Assembly: GCA_934296355.1 (NCBI GenBank)
Contig: CAKRAY010000073.1
Span: 1-7,258, forward strand
Source: an uncultured Clostridia bacterium
Lineage (GTDB): Bacteria > Bacillota > Clostridia > Christensenellales > DTU072
Length of the DNA: 7,258 bases
Direction: 5' to 3'
Below, one piece after another: positions 1 through 5,123 of this stretch (its first letter is position 1; each line of letters starts with the position of its first letter). Position numbers and translations under genes: made by a program. The notes below the pieces were generated by a model. It was not told where the DNA came from, made no database searches, and was given only the letters and a program-made list of their open reading frames with translations.

Positions 1-1
1 A

Positions 2-310
2 ATGTCGTATTTCGGATTGTATCTTGCGGTGGTAATGGTTTCCTTCGTGTTGCTTTGCTTAATGAACGACGTCTTTAACGGCTCGCATACCATGATCGAA
101 ATGTTCACTTCGTCTGTTACGGGAATGAGCAACGTCGGACCCGCCTTAGGCTCGCTTACGGTCGGCACGTACGCGTCTTACGACCCCGTAAGCAAACTTA
201 TTTTGTGCTTCGATATGCTTGCGGGCAGATTGGAGATTCTTCCGATGTTGTTCTTATTCAATCCCGCGATATGGGTTGCGCCGAGAAGAAGAAAAAATCG
301 TAAGATTTAA
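2..310 (+). CDS. TrkH/KtrB-family potassium uptake channel subunit, C-terminal end (5' truncated by window edge)
   Basis: This is the last 102 residues of a membrane pore subunit of the Trk/Ktr K+ uptake systems. Those systems work with a cytoplasmic NAD/ATP-binding TrkA/KtrA partner, which is not in the window. A hydrophobic helix (about 4-21) is followed by a pore helix and the fourth filter loop TGMSNVGPALG (about 40-50), whose S-N-V-G-P is the family's selectivity-filter signature. The terminal helix carries the family motif GRLEILP (about 75-81), and the protein ends in a basic tail (RRRKNRK). The reading frame is open at the left edge, so the Met at base 2 is internal and the true start lies upstream. 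The assignment to the superfamily is firm. TrkH and KtrB cannot be separated from this fragment. Confidence 0.9.
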   Translation: MSYFGLYLAVVMVSFVLLCLMNDVFNGSHTMIEMFTSSVTGMSNVGPALGSLTVGTYASYDPVSKLILCFDMLAGRLEILPMLFLFNPAIWVAPRRRKNRKI

Positions 311-314
311 TAAA

Positions 315-341
315 TTTTTTGCAAAAAACAAGATTTTTTGC
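315..341 (+). terminator. Possible weak AT-rich hairpin after the K+ transporter gene
   Basis: GCAAAAAA (321-328) and TTTTTTGC (334-341) can form an 8-bp stem around a 5-base loop. TTTTTTGCAAAAAA (315-328) is also a perfect palindrome that could compete with it. The stem has only two G-C pairs and no separate U tract, so it is at best a weak terminator. It lies 4 bases past the stop codon and just upstream of the rplU promoter candidates. Confidence 0.35.
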
Positions 342-378
342 TTGCTAAAATTGACTAAATATGATAAATTGTTAAATA
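338..378 (+). promoter_or_regulatory. Candidate sigma-A promoter(s) for the rplU operon
   Basis: Two overlapping readings are possible. One is TTGCTT (338-343), a 16-base spacer and TATGAT (360-365). The other is TTGACT (351-356), a 16-base spacer and TAAATA (373-378). The first has the better -10 and the second the better -35. Either would leave a 5' leader of about 65-80 bases before rplU. The choice cannot be made from sequence alone. Confidence 0.5.
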
Positions 379-441
379 GCCGCATAAAAAGGGTTCCTTA
401 AGCGCGATTTGCCACCCGTATTAGCGAGTCTTCAAAGGAGG
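379..441 (+). promoter_or_regulatory. rplU 5' leader, possible ribosomal-protein autoregulatory structure
   Basis: The transcribed stretch ahead of rplU holds a small hairpin at 414-429 (ACCCGT, loop ATTA, GCGAGT; one C-A mismatch). A second possible one is at 389-399 (AAGG/CCTT, 3-base loop). It ends in a strong Shine-Dalgarno sequence. L21 leaders that regulate rplU operons are known in Firmicutes. The position fits one, but I cannot confirm a match to that family's consensus, so this is a suggestion only. Confidence 0.3.
434..441 (+). promoter_or_regulatory. Shine-Dalgarno of rplU (decides the start)
   Basis: AAAGGAGG ends 2 bases before an ATG at 444 and 11 bases before the in-frame ATG at 453. 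Two bases is too short for initiation. The protein from 453 begins MYAII, which is how L21 proteins normally start, so 453 is taken as the start codon. Confidence 0.75.
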
Positions 442-452
442 TTATGTTTTTT

Positions 453-758
453 ATGTACGCAATTATTATCGCAGGCGGCAAACAATATAAAGTTGCCGAG
501 AACGACGTTCTCAAAGTAGAATTGATGAAAGAAGAAGTCGGTTCCACGGTTAATTTTAAGGTTGTTATGCTCAATAAAGACGGCGCTGTTTTGGCGGGCA
601 ACGAAGTAGCGAACGCTACTTGCGAAGCGGTTATCGTCAAGAACGGCAAAGGACCGAAAATCGACATTTTCAAGTATAAGTCCAAAAAGAACGAGCGTAA
701 ACGTCAAGGTCATCGTCAACCGTATTCCGAAGTTAAAATCACGAAAATCAACGGTTAA
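453..758 (+). CDS. rplU: 50S ribosomal protein L21
   Basis: This 101-residue protein has the usual length of L21. It binds 23S rRNA in the large subunit close to L20. It starts MYAIIIAGGKQYKV and carries the conserved basic C-terminal stretch KKNERKRQGHRQPYSEVKI (about 76-94), the rRNA-contacting region of the family. An upstream in-frame ATG at 444 would add only MFF and is too close to the Shine-Dalgarno. Arginine is mostly CGT here, as expected for a highly expressed gene. It is the first gene of a + strand cluster with prp 6 bases downstream and then rpmA, an arrangement characteristic of Firmicutes. Confidence 0.97.
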   Translation: MYAIIIAGGKQYKVAENDVLKVELMKEEVGSTVNFKVVMLNKDGAVLAGNEVANATCEAVIVKNGKGPKIDIFKYKSKKNERKRQGHRQPYSEVKITKING

Positions 759-764
759 TAGTTT

Positions 765-1094
765 ATGATCAGAGTTAAGTTCGTCTATGAAGAAGGCGAC
801 GTTGTCGAGGTTACCGTAAAAGGACATGCGGGCTATGCTCCGCGCGGAAAGGACGATATCGTTTGCAGCGCGGTCAGCGGCGTTGTGTTTACGGCGTTAC
901 TCGGACTGACGAAGTTTTCTACAAGCAAAGTCGAGACAAAGCAAGACGAAGAAACGGGTTATCTTAATTTCAAAGTTCCTAAGCCTAAGAGCGAGGAAGA
1001 AAGATTAAGACAGCAAACCATTCTCGAAACCATGCTGCTCGGTTTGCGGGACATCGAAGGAGGCTATAAGGCCTATCTAAAAACGGAGGTTTAA
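765..1094 (+). CDS. prp: Ribosomal-processing cysteine protease Prp
   Basis: This 109-residue protein of the Prp (YsxB) family is a cysteine protease that removes the N-terminal extension of ribosomal protein L27 in Firmicutes. The catalytic pair is visible: His21 in GHAGYA and Cys34 in DIVCSAVS, matching the known H/C spacing of the family. The glycine-rich loop between them (about 23-31) is also present. The length is normal. The gene sits between rplU (6-base gap) and rpmA (5-base gap). No clear Shine-Dalgarno precedes its ATG, so translation is probably coupled to rplU. Its substrate is encoded by the next gene, which carries the expected cleavage site. Confidence 0.95.
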   Translation: MIRVKFVYEEGDVVEVTVKGHAGYAPRGKDDIVCSAVSGVVFTALLGLTKFSTSKVETKQDEETGYLNFKVPKPKSEEERLRQQTILETMLLGLRDIEGGYKAYLKTEV

Positions 1095-1099
1095 TTATT

Positions 1100-1387
1100 A
1101 TGTTTATGAATATCCAATTTTTCGCTCATAAGAAAGGTATGGGTAGTACAAGAAACGGACGTGATAGCGAATCTAAAAGACTGGGACCCAAGAAGAGCGA
1201 CGGACAAAAGTGCCTCGCGGGTAACATTCTCGTAAGACAAAGAGGAACTAAATTCCACGCCGGTAAAAACGTCGGCATCGGCAAAGACGACACCTTGTAC
1301 GCTCTCGTTACCGGTGTTGTAAGATTCGAAGAAGCAGGCACCAGACTTAAGAGATATAAACAAGTAAGCGTTTACGAAGCCGAATAA
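1100..1387 (+). CDS. rpmA: 50S ribosomal protein L27, with Prp-cleavable N-terminal extension
   Basis: L27 is a 95-residue large-subunit protein whose N-terminus reaches the peptidyl transferase centre. The body contains the family core [15 protein letters not shown] (about 15-29) and [21 protein letters not shown]. The N-terminus reads [13 protein letters not shown]. The extra residues before AHKKG correspond to the Firmicutes extension that Prp removes after the FF pair, as known from Staphylococcus. The start at 1100 lies 10 bases after GGAGG (1085-1089); the second ATG (1106) is 16 bases away and is less likely. The gene uses mainly AGA and CGT for arginine. In many bacteria obgE follows rpmA; here a DNA glycosylase gene does. 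Confidence 0.97.
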   Translation: MFMNIQFFAHKKGMGSTRNGRDSESKRLGPKKSDGQKCLAGNILVRQRGTKFHAGKNVGIGKDDTLYALVTGVVRFEEAGTRLKRYKQVSVYEAE

Positions 1388-1404
1388 CTCGTCTAAAAAA
1401 CGAC

Positions 1405-2241
1405 GTGAACTACTTAGAAAAAAAGAACGAATACATAAGAATCGACGACTTATCGCAATTCGACGTAAATCACATTCTTGACTGCGGACAGGTGTTTAGA
1501 TACCGAAACGAGGCAGATTGTACTACGGTTTACAGCAAAAATAAAATTTGCCTATTGCAAAAGCGCGACGGTTATGTTATAATGAAGACCGAAGATACCG
1601 ATTACTTTGCTCGTTATTTCGATTTATCGAGAGATTACGAACAGATTAAGAGGGAACTCGGTGCTTACCGAGGACTCGCAGAAGCGTTGGAGTTCGGCAA
1701 GGGAATACGAATTCTCAATCAGGACCCGTTAGAGACGATAATATCTTTTATCATCTCGGCGAACAACAACATTCCGCGAATCAAAAGTATAATAGAAAGA
1801 CTATGCGCTTCCCTCGGCGAGGATATGGGCGGATACCGCGCGTTTCCCACCGTAGAACGGCTGTCGCAAGCGGACGAAAGTTTTTATAAGTCCGTAGGCG
1901 CGGGTTATAGGGCGTCGTACCTCGTAAAGACCTCGCGCGCGTTGCTCGATTACGACGTAAACAGACCGTTCGGTTTGAGTACCGCCGCCGCGAGAAAGGA
2001 ACTTATGTCTTTTTGCGGGATAGGCGGCAAAGTCGCGGATTGCATATTGCTTTTTGCTTACGGTAAAACGGACTTGTTTCCTATGGATACTTGGAGCAAA
2101 AAGATTTATAAGGCGTTAGGTTTTCCCGAGGAGCACGCGCCGAGCGTAATGAGCGAAAGGTTAGTCGAACATTTCGGCAACTTAAGCGGATACGCGCAAC
2201 AATATTTGTACTATTATTTTCGGTCTAACAAATCGGAATAA
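1405..2241 (+). CDS. ogg: 8-oxoguanine DNA glycosylase/AP lyase, Ogg1 type
   Basis: This 278-residue base-excision repair enzyme excises 8-oxoguanine from DNA and nicks the abasic site. It has an OGG_N domain (about 10-105; GQVFRY at 28-33 resembles human OGG1) followed by an HhH-GPD domain. FIISANNNIPRI (115-126) matches the strand-inserting NNN-x-x-R loop, and GAGYRASYL (165-173) supplies Arg169, equivalent to human Arg204. The helix-hairpin-helix FCGIGGKVADC (203-213) contains catalytic Lys209, and PMDTW (226-230) contains catalytic Asp228. The start is a GTG 17 bases after rpmA with no evident Shine-Dalgarno. The next in-frame ATG (residue 60) would destroy OGG_N. Arginine codons here are mixed (AGA, CGA, AGG, CGG, CGC), unlike in the flanking rpmA and NYN genes. 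Confidence 0.93.
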   Translation: MNYLEKKNEYIRIDDLSQFDVNHILDCGQVFRYRNEADCTTVYSKNKICLLQKRDGYVIMKTEDTDYFARYFDLSRDYEQIKRELGAYRGLAEALEFGKGIRILNQDPLETIISFIISANNNIPRIKSIIERLCASLGEDMGGYRAFPTVERLSQADESFYKSVGAGYRASYLVKTSRALLDYDVNRPFGLSTAAARKELMSFCGIGGKVADCILLFAYGKTDLFPMDTWSKKIYKALGFPEEHAPSVMSERLVEHFGNLSGYAQQYLYYYFRSNKSE

Positions 2242-2268
2242 GAACGAATCAAATACAAGACTATGTTT

Positions 2269-2273
2269 GGAGG
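2269..2273 (+). promoter_or_regulatory. Shine-Dalgarno of the NYN-domain gene (decides the start)
   Basis: GGAGG lies 5 bases before the ATG at 2279. An in-frame TTG at 2267 overlaps this site and cannot be the start. Confidence 0.85.
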
Positions 2274-2278
2274 ATAAA

Positions 2279-2827
2279 ATGAATAGACCCAAAATTGCAT
2301 TACTTATCGATTTAGCAAGTCTTAAAGTTACTTGCGAAGGTTTTAAGAAACTTTATAACGAAATCAGCGAAGTTTACGATATTGTTTTCGTTAAGTTCTA
2401 TAGTTATGTTGCAAAGCGTAACCGTGACTTCAACGAATATATCGCGGCTAAGGGATACGACGCGGTTACTCCCGTAGCGAGCCGTAGAAGAAACAAACTC
2501 GACACTCGTCAAATTATCGACGCGACGAAAATAAATATGAATTCTACGATTGACGCGGTAGCGTTTGCGGTAGGCGAAGGCGACATACTTCCCATTATTA
2601 CCGAATTGAAGATGAACGGCAAGGACGTTCTCGAAATTGCCGACGAACAAAGCACTTACAGCGACGCTTACAGCGGCTTCATTCCCGTCAGCGCGGACTA
2701 CATGCGCGAAGGATATATCGCTCCCACTAAGAAGAGAGAGAAGAAAGTCGTTAAACCCGCTAAGACTCAACCCACGGTTGACTACGCTGCTTTGGCTAAC
2801 AAGTTCATCAAGAATTACCGTAAGTAA
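2279..2827 (+). CDS. NYN (LabA/DUF88-like, PIN-fold) domain protein, putative RNase
   Basis: This 182-residue cytoplasmic protein has an NYN fold, the PIN-related nuclease fold of the LabA/DUF88 group. A first beta strand ends in Asp11 (ALLIDLAS). KLDTRQIIDA gives Asp75 and Asp81, and AVGEGDILPIITELKMNGKDV (about 97-117) replaces the usual SGDxDF motif, keeping Asp102 with Glu100 in the second acidic place. The usual Asn of the first motif (DGxN) is not there, so catalytic activity is uncertain. After the domain (about 1-145) comes a lysine-rich linker (about 150-163) and a short helix-like end (ALANKFIKNYRK), possibly for RNA or protein contact. It has a strong Shine-Dalgarno and ribosomal-protein-like codons (arginine only CGT, AGA and one CGC). 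It is last in the cluster, 37 bases after ogg, and is followed by a strong terminator. Its target is unknown. Confidence 0.8.
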   Translation: MNRPKIALLIDLASLKVTCEGFKKLYNEISEVYDIVFVKFYSYVAKRNRDFNEYIAAKGYDAVTPVASRRRNKLDTRQIIDATKINMNSTIDAVAFAVGEGDILPIITELKMNGKDVLEIADEQSTYSDAYSGFIPVSADYMREGYIAPTKKREKKVVKPAKTQPTVDYAALANKFIKNYRK

Positions 2828-2867
2828 AAAGCGACAAGTAATCTAAATAACATAGTATAAATTTAAG

Positions 2868-2902
2868 CGCAAACAGGGCTTTTACCTGTTTGCGTTTTTT
2901 TT
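2868..2902 (+). terminator. Strong intrinsic terminator ending the rplU-NYN cluster
   Basis: CGCAAACAGG (2868-2877) pairs perfectly with CCTGTTTGCG (2885-2894) across a 7-base loop and is followed at once by eight T (2895-2902). This is a textbook Rho-independent terminator on the + strand, 40 bases past the NYN stop codon. It separates that cluster from minD. Confidence 0.95.
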
Positions 2903-2960
2903 ACGACAAAAATAGCGAAGTTTCGACGTAAACCCTCATTTTTTGTCAAGAAAAGCCTTG

Positions 2961-2966
2961 TATAAT
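2961..2966 (+). promoter_or_regulatory. -10 element of the minDE promoter
   Basis: A consensus TATAAT is present, and the expected transcription start (about 7 bases after its end) falls at 2973-2974, on the minD ATG. The -35 region is poor: at 16-17 bases upstream there is only T-rich sequence (ATTTTT/TTTTTT, 2938-2944). A better hexamer, TTGTCA (2943-2948), is only 12 bases away. No Shine-Dalgarno precedes minD, which fits a leaderless transcript. Confidence 0.55.
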
Positions 2967-2973
2967 GATACTT

Positions 2974-3750
2974 ATGGCAAAGGTAATATTAGTGACGTCC
3001 GGCAAGGGCGGCGTAGGCAAAACAACCGTTTCCGCGAACTTAGGGTATGCGCTTAGTTATCTCGGAAAAAGGGTCGCGCTCGTAGAAGGCGATATAGGAC
3101 TTAACAATCTCGACGTCGCGCTTAACGCGGAAGACAGAATAGTCTACGACGCCGGCGACGTAGCCACCGGGCGAGCGAGCGTGGCGCAATGTTTGATAGG
3201 AATTAACGAGAATTTATTCTTCTTTCCGTCGGCGACGGCGGCGGTGAACCTTATCACGACGGAAGTTTTTTTAAGAGTGGTAAGGGAATTAAAGCGCAAT
3301 TTCGATTACGTTTTAATTGATTCTCCCGCGGGACTGGAAGAAAACTTTCATCGCGCGGCGGTCGGAGCGGAGAGCGCGCTAATCGTTACCACGCCGCATA
3401 TTTCCGCGATACGCGACGGAGCGAAGACGGTAAAAAAACTCTACTCCTACGGTATTCGCGAATGCGGACTTGTGGTTAATCGGGTTAACGGCGAAGAAGT
3501 GCTTGCAAAACGGCAGTTATCGCCCGAGGAAATCGCCGAAGTGACGGAGATACCCTTGTGGGGCGTGTTGCCCGAAGACGACTTCGTCAATAAGTATACG
3601 ATTGCAGATTCGTTAAATAGACATACCGATATAGGAATGAGTTATTCGTTTATCGCCGATATTCTTAACGGCGGCGAAAGGAAGATTTACGATTGCGTAA
3701 GTCCGTATAGCGGCTTCTTTAACAAGTTAAAAAGGTGGATTTATAAGTAA
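2974..3750 (+). CDS. minD: Septum site-determining ATPase MinD
   Basis: MinD is a membrane-cycling ATPase that positions the division site, normally recruiting MinC and being released by MinE. From the ATG at 2974 it has 258 residues, the usual length. It shows the deviant Walker A GKGGVGKTT (10-18, with signature Lys11 and Lys16), EGDIGLNNLDVAL (38-50, switch I; family norm DxDIGLRNLD, so Asp38 is Glu and Arg44 is Asn), and Walker B LIDSPAG (114-120). The C-terminal SGFFNKLKRWIYK is a basic amphipathic membrane-targeting helix. An ATG at 2965 would add MIL but overlaps the -10 box; MAKVILVTSGKGG is a typical start. It is followed directly by minE (TAA then ATG, same frame). minC is not in the window. 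Confidence 0.93.
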   Translation: MAKVILVTSGKGGVGKTTVSANLGYALSYLGKRVALVEGDIGLNNLDVALNAEDRIVYDAGDVATGRASVAQCLIGINENLFFFPSATAAVNLITTEVFLRVVRELKRNFDYVLIDSPAGLEENFHRAAVGAESALIVTTPHISAIRDGAKTVKKLYSYGIRECGLVVNRVNGEEVLAKRQLSPEEIAEVTEIPLWGVLPEDDFVNKYTIADSLNRHTDIGMSYSFIADILNGGERKIYDCVSPYSGFFNKLKRWIYK

Positions 3751-3984
3751 ATGACCGATATGACCGAACTTAACAGACTGAAACGAGTGGTGCTTAGCGA
3801 CAATATGAATGTGCCGAGCGGTGTGACCGAAGTCTTGAAAGAAGACGTAAAAGAGTTATTGTCTGGATATGCGGAACTCGAAAAAGACGGACTGAGCGTT
3901 ACGGTCGAGTTAAAGCCCGACGGCATTTACGAAATAAACGTGGACGCTTTGGCGCGAAGTATAAAGTCTATAAAGAGTTTTTAG
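3751..3984 (+). CDS. minE: Cell division topological specificity factor MinE, short form
   Basis: MinE stimulates MinD ATPase and restricts Min inhibition to the poles. This 77-residue protein is about 11 residues shorter than E. coli MinE. ELNRLKRVVLSDN (6-18) aligns with the MinD-contact segment, and VTEVLKEDVKELLSGYAELEKDGLSVTVEL (about 25-54) with the C-terminal dimer domain. The usual N-terminal amphipathic membrane-targeting residues that precede the contact segment are absent. They cannot be recovered from an upstream start, because the codon before the ATG is the in-frame minD stop. A Shine-Dalgarno-like AAAGGTGG (3731-3738) lies inside minD, 12 bases upstream. Its stop overlaps the mnmA stop on the other strand by 4 bases. 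The identification rests on weak sequence similarity plus position after minD. Confidence 0.82.
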   Translation: MTDMTELNRLKRVVLSDNMNVPSGVTEVLKEDVKELLSGYAELEKDGLSVTVELKPDGIYEINVDALARSIKSIKSF

Positions 3985-5060
3985 AAACACTTTGCGATAA
4001 CGCCGCCGCCTACGCAAATTTCTCCTTGGTAAAGAACGCAGTACTGTCCGGGCGTGATTGCGCGTTGCTTGTCCTTAAAGGACACCAAGGCGTTGTTTTG
4101 GTCGTCGAAACGAACTTTGGCTTCTTGTAACGGTTGACGGTGGCGTATTCTGGCGGTTACCGGTCCGTCCGATATTTTTTCGGTAATGAAATTGAAGCCT
4201 TCGGTTAAAAGTTCGGTAGAGTACAAGTCGGGCGTTTCGCCTTGATTGACGTAAAGGACGTTGTTTAATACGTCTTTTTTTATTATGTACCAGGGACTGT
4301 CGTTTTTGGTCCCCGCTACGCCGCCGAGCCCGAAGCCCTTATGCTGACCGACCGTGTAGTAAAAAACCCCTTTATGCGTGCCTACGACCTTCCCGTCGAG
4401 GGTGCGAATTTCGCCTTCCTTCATAGGAATATATTGAGATAAAAACTTGCGAAAATTCCTTTCTCCGATGAAACAAATTCCCGTGGAATCTTTCTTTTTT
4501 GCGGTAATCAGACCGTACTCTTCGGCGATTTTGCGCACGGCGGTTTTGTCCGCGAACTTCGCTAAGGGGAAAATAACGTTTTCTATTTGCTTTTCGGTTA
4601 CTTGGTTAAGAAAATACGTCTGGTCTTTGTTTTCGTCCGCGGAACGAGCGAGAAAGGTCCTTCCGTCTTTTTTTAATATGTCCGCGTAATGCCCGGTAGC
4701 GACATAATCTGCGCCGAGTTTTAAGGCTTGTTCCCTAAAAACGCCGAACTTTATCTCTTTGTTGCAAAGTACGTCGGGATTGGGCGTTCTGCCGAGCGAG
4801 TATTCTTTAAGGAAGAGTTCGAAAACGTTTTCGTAATATTGCTTGGAAAAATCGACGCTGTAATAAGGTATACCGATTGCGTTGCAAACGCGCCTTACGT
4901 CAGTGTAATCTTCTTCGGCGGTGCAACAGCCGTTATCGTCGGTTTCTTGCCAATTATGCATAAAAAGTCCGATGACGTCGTATCCCGCTTCCTTTAATAG
5001 TAATGCCGAAACGCTACTGTCCACGCCTCCGCTCATGCCGACCACAACCGTTTTTCCCAT
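3981..5060 (-). CDS. mnmA: tRNA-specific 2-thiouridylase MnmA
   Basis: MnmA uses ATP and a persulfide sulfur donor to make 2-thiouridine at the wobble U34 of Lys, Glu and Gln tRNAs. The 359-residue protein has the PP-loop SGGVDSS (10-16), the nucleophile Cys99 in DVLCNKEIKFG, the substrate-binding DQTYFL (146-151), and the persulfide-forming Cys196 in GICFIGER. The central and C-terminal beta-barrel domains (GVFYYTVGQHKGFGLGG at 231-247; ARIRHRQP at 303-310) are complete. The ATG at 5060 is preferred over a GTG at 5066 because AGG of an AGGTAGGTG Shine-Dalgarno-like run lies 5 bases upstream of it. It is transcribed from its own promoter, downstream of the flippase gene on the same strand. 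Its 3' end overlaps minE tail to tail. Confidence 0.96.
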   Translation of the reverse strand: MGKTVVVGMSGGVDSSVSALLLKEAGYDVIGLFMHNWQETDDNGCCTAEEDYTDVRRVCNAIGIPYYSVDFSKQYYENVFELFLKEYSLGRTPNPDVLCNKEIKFGVFREQALKLGADYVATGHYADILKKDGRTFLARSADENKDQTYFLNQVTEKQIENVIFPLAKFADKTAVRKIAEEYGLITAKKKDSTGICFIGERNFRKFLSQYIPMKEGEIRTLDGKVVGTHKGVFYYTVGQHKGFGLGGVAGTKNDSPWYIIKKDVLNNVLYVNQGETPDLYSTELLTEGFNFITEKISDGPVTARIRHRQPLQEAKVRFDDQNNALVSFKDKQRAITPGQYCVLYQGEICVGGGVIAKCF

Positions 5061-5087
5061 ATACACCTACCTAATAGTAATGGGTAT

Positions 5088-5116
5088 ATTTTAGCATACA
5101 AAATCCTTAAATACAA
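5088..5116 (-). promoter_or_regulatory. Extended -10 promoter for mnmA
   Basis: Read on the minus strand there is TTGTAT (5116-5111), a 17-base spacer, and TAAAAT (5093-5088) preceded by TGC, giving an extended -10. The expected start is near 5081, leaving a leader of about 20 bases with an SD-like sequence at 5072-5064. It lies wholly in the 63-base gap after the flippase gene. Confidence 0.65.
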
Positions 5117-5123
5117 TAAAATC

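Noticed and set aside
432..827. Long open frame on the minus strand across rplU
   Set aside because: It lies antisense to a certain ribosomal protein gene, has no recognisable product and no Shine-Dalgarno; it is a shadow.
1390..1405. CGTC/GACG inverted repeat between rpmA and ogg as a terminator or attenuator
   Set aside because: The stem is only four pairs and has no following T tract.
2239..2278. A separate promoter for the NYN gene in the 37-base gap after ogg
   Set aside because: No pair of hexamers with acceptable spacing could be found; only the Shine-Dalgarno is clear, though its codon use hints at high expression.
2916..2925. Near-palindrome CGAA-GT-TTCG upstream of minD as an operator
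   Set aside because: Ten bases with a 2-base centre is common by chance and no second copy is seen.
2943..2966. TTGTCA as the -35 of the minD promoter
   Set aside because: Its spacing to TATAAT is only 12 bases, too short for a sigma-A promoter.
3748..3753. MinD-MinE fusion by stop-codon read-through (TAA directly followed by ATG in the same frame)
   Set aside because: An SD-like sequence upstream of minE explains separate initiation, and nothing around the stop suggests programmed read-through.
4447..4997. Plus-strand open frames inside mnmA
   Set aside because: They are antisense to a complete, well-conserved gene and show no family features.
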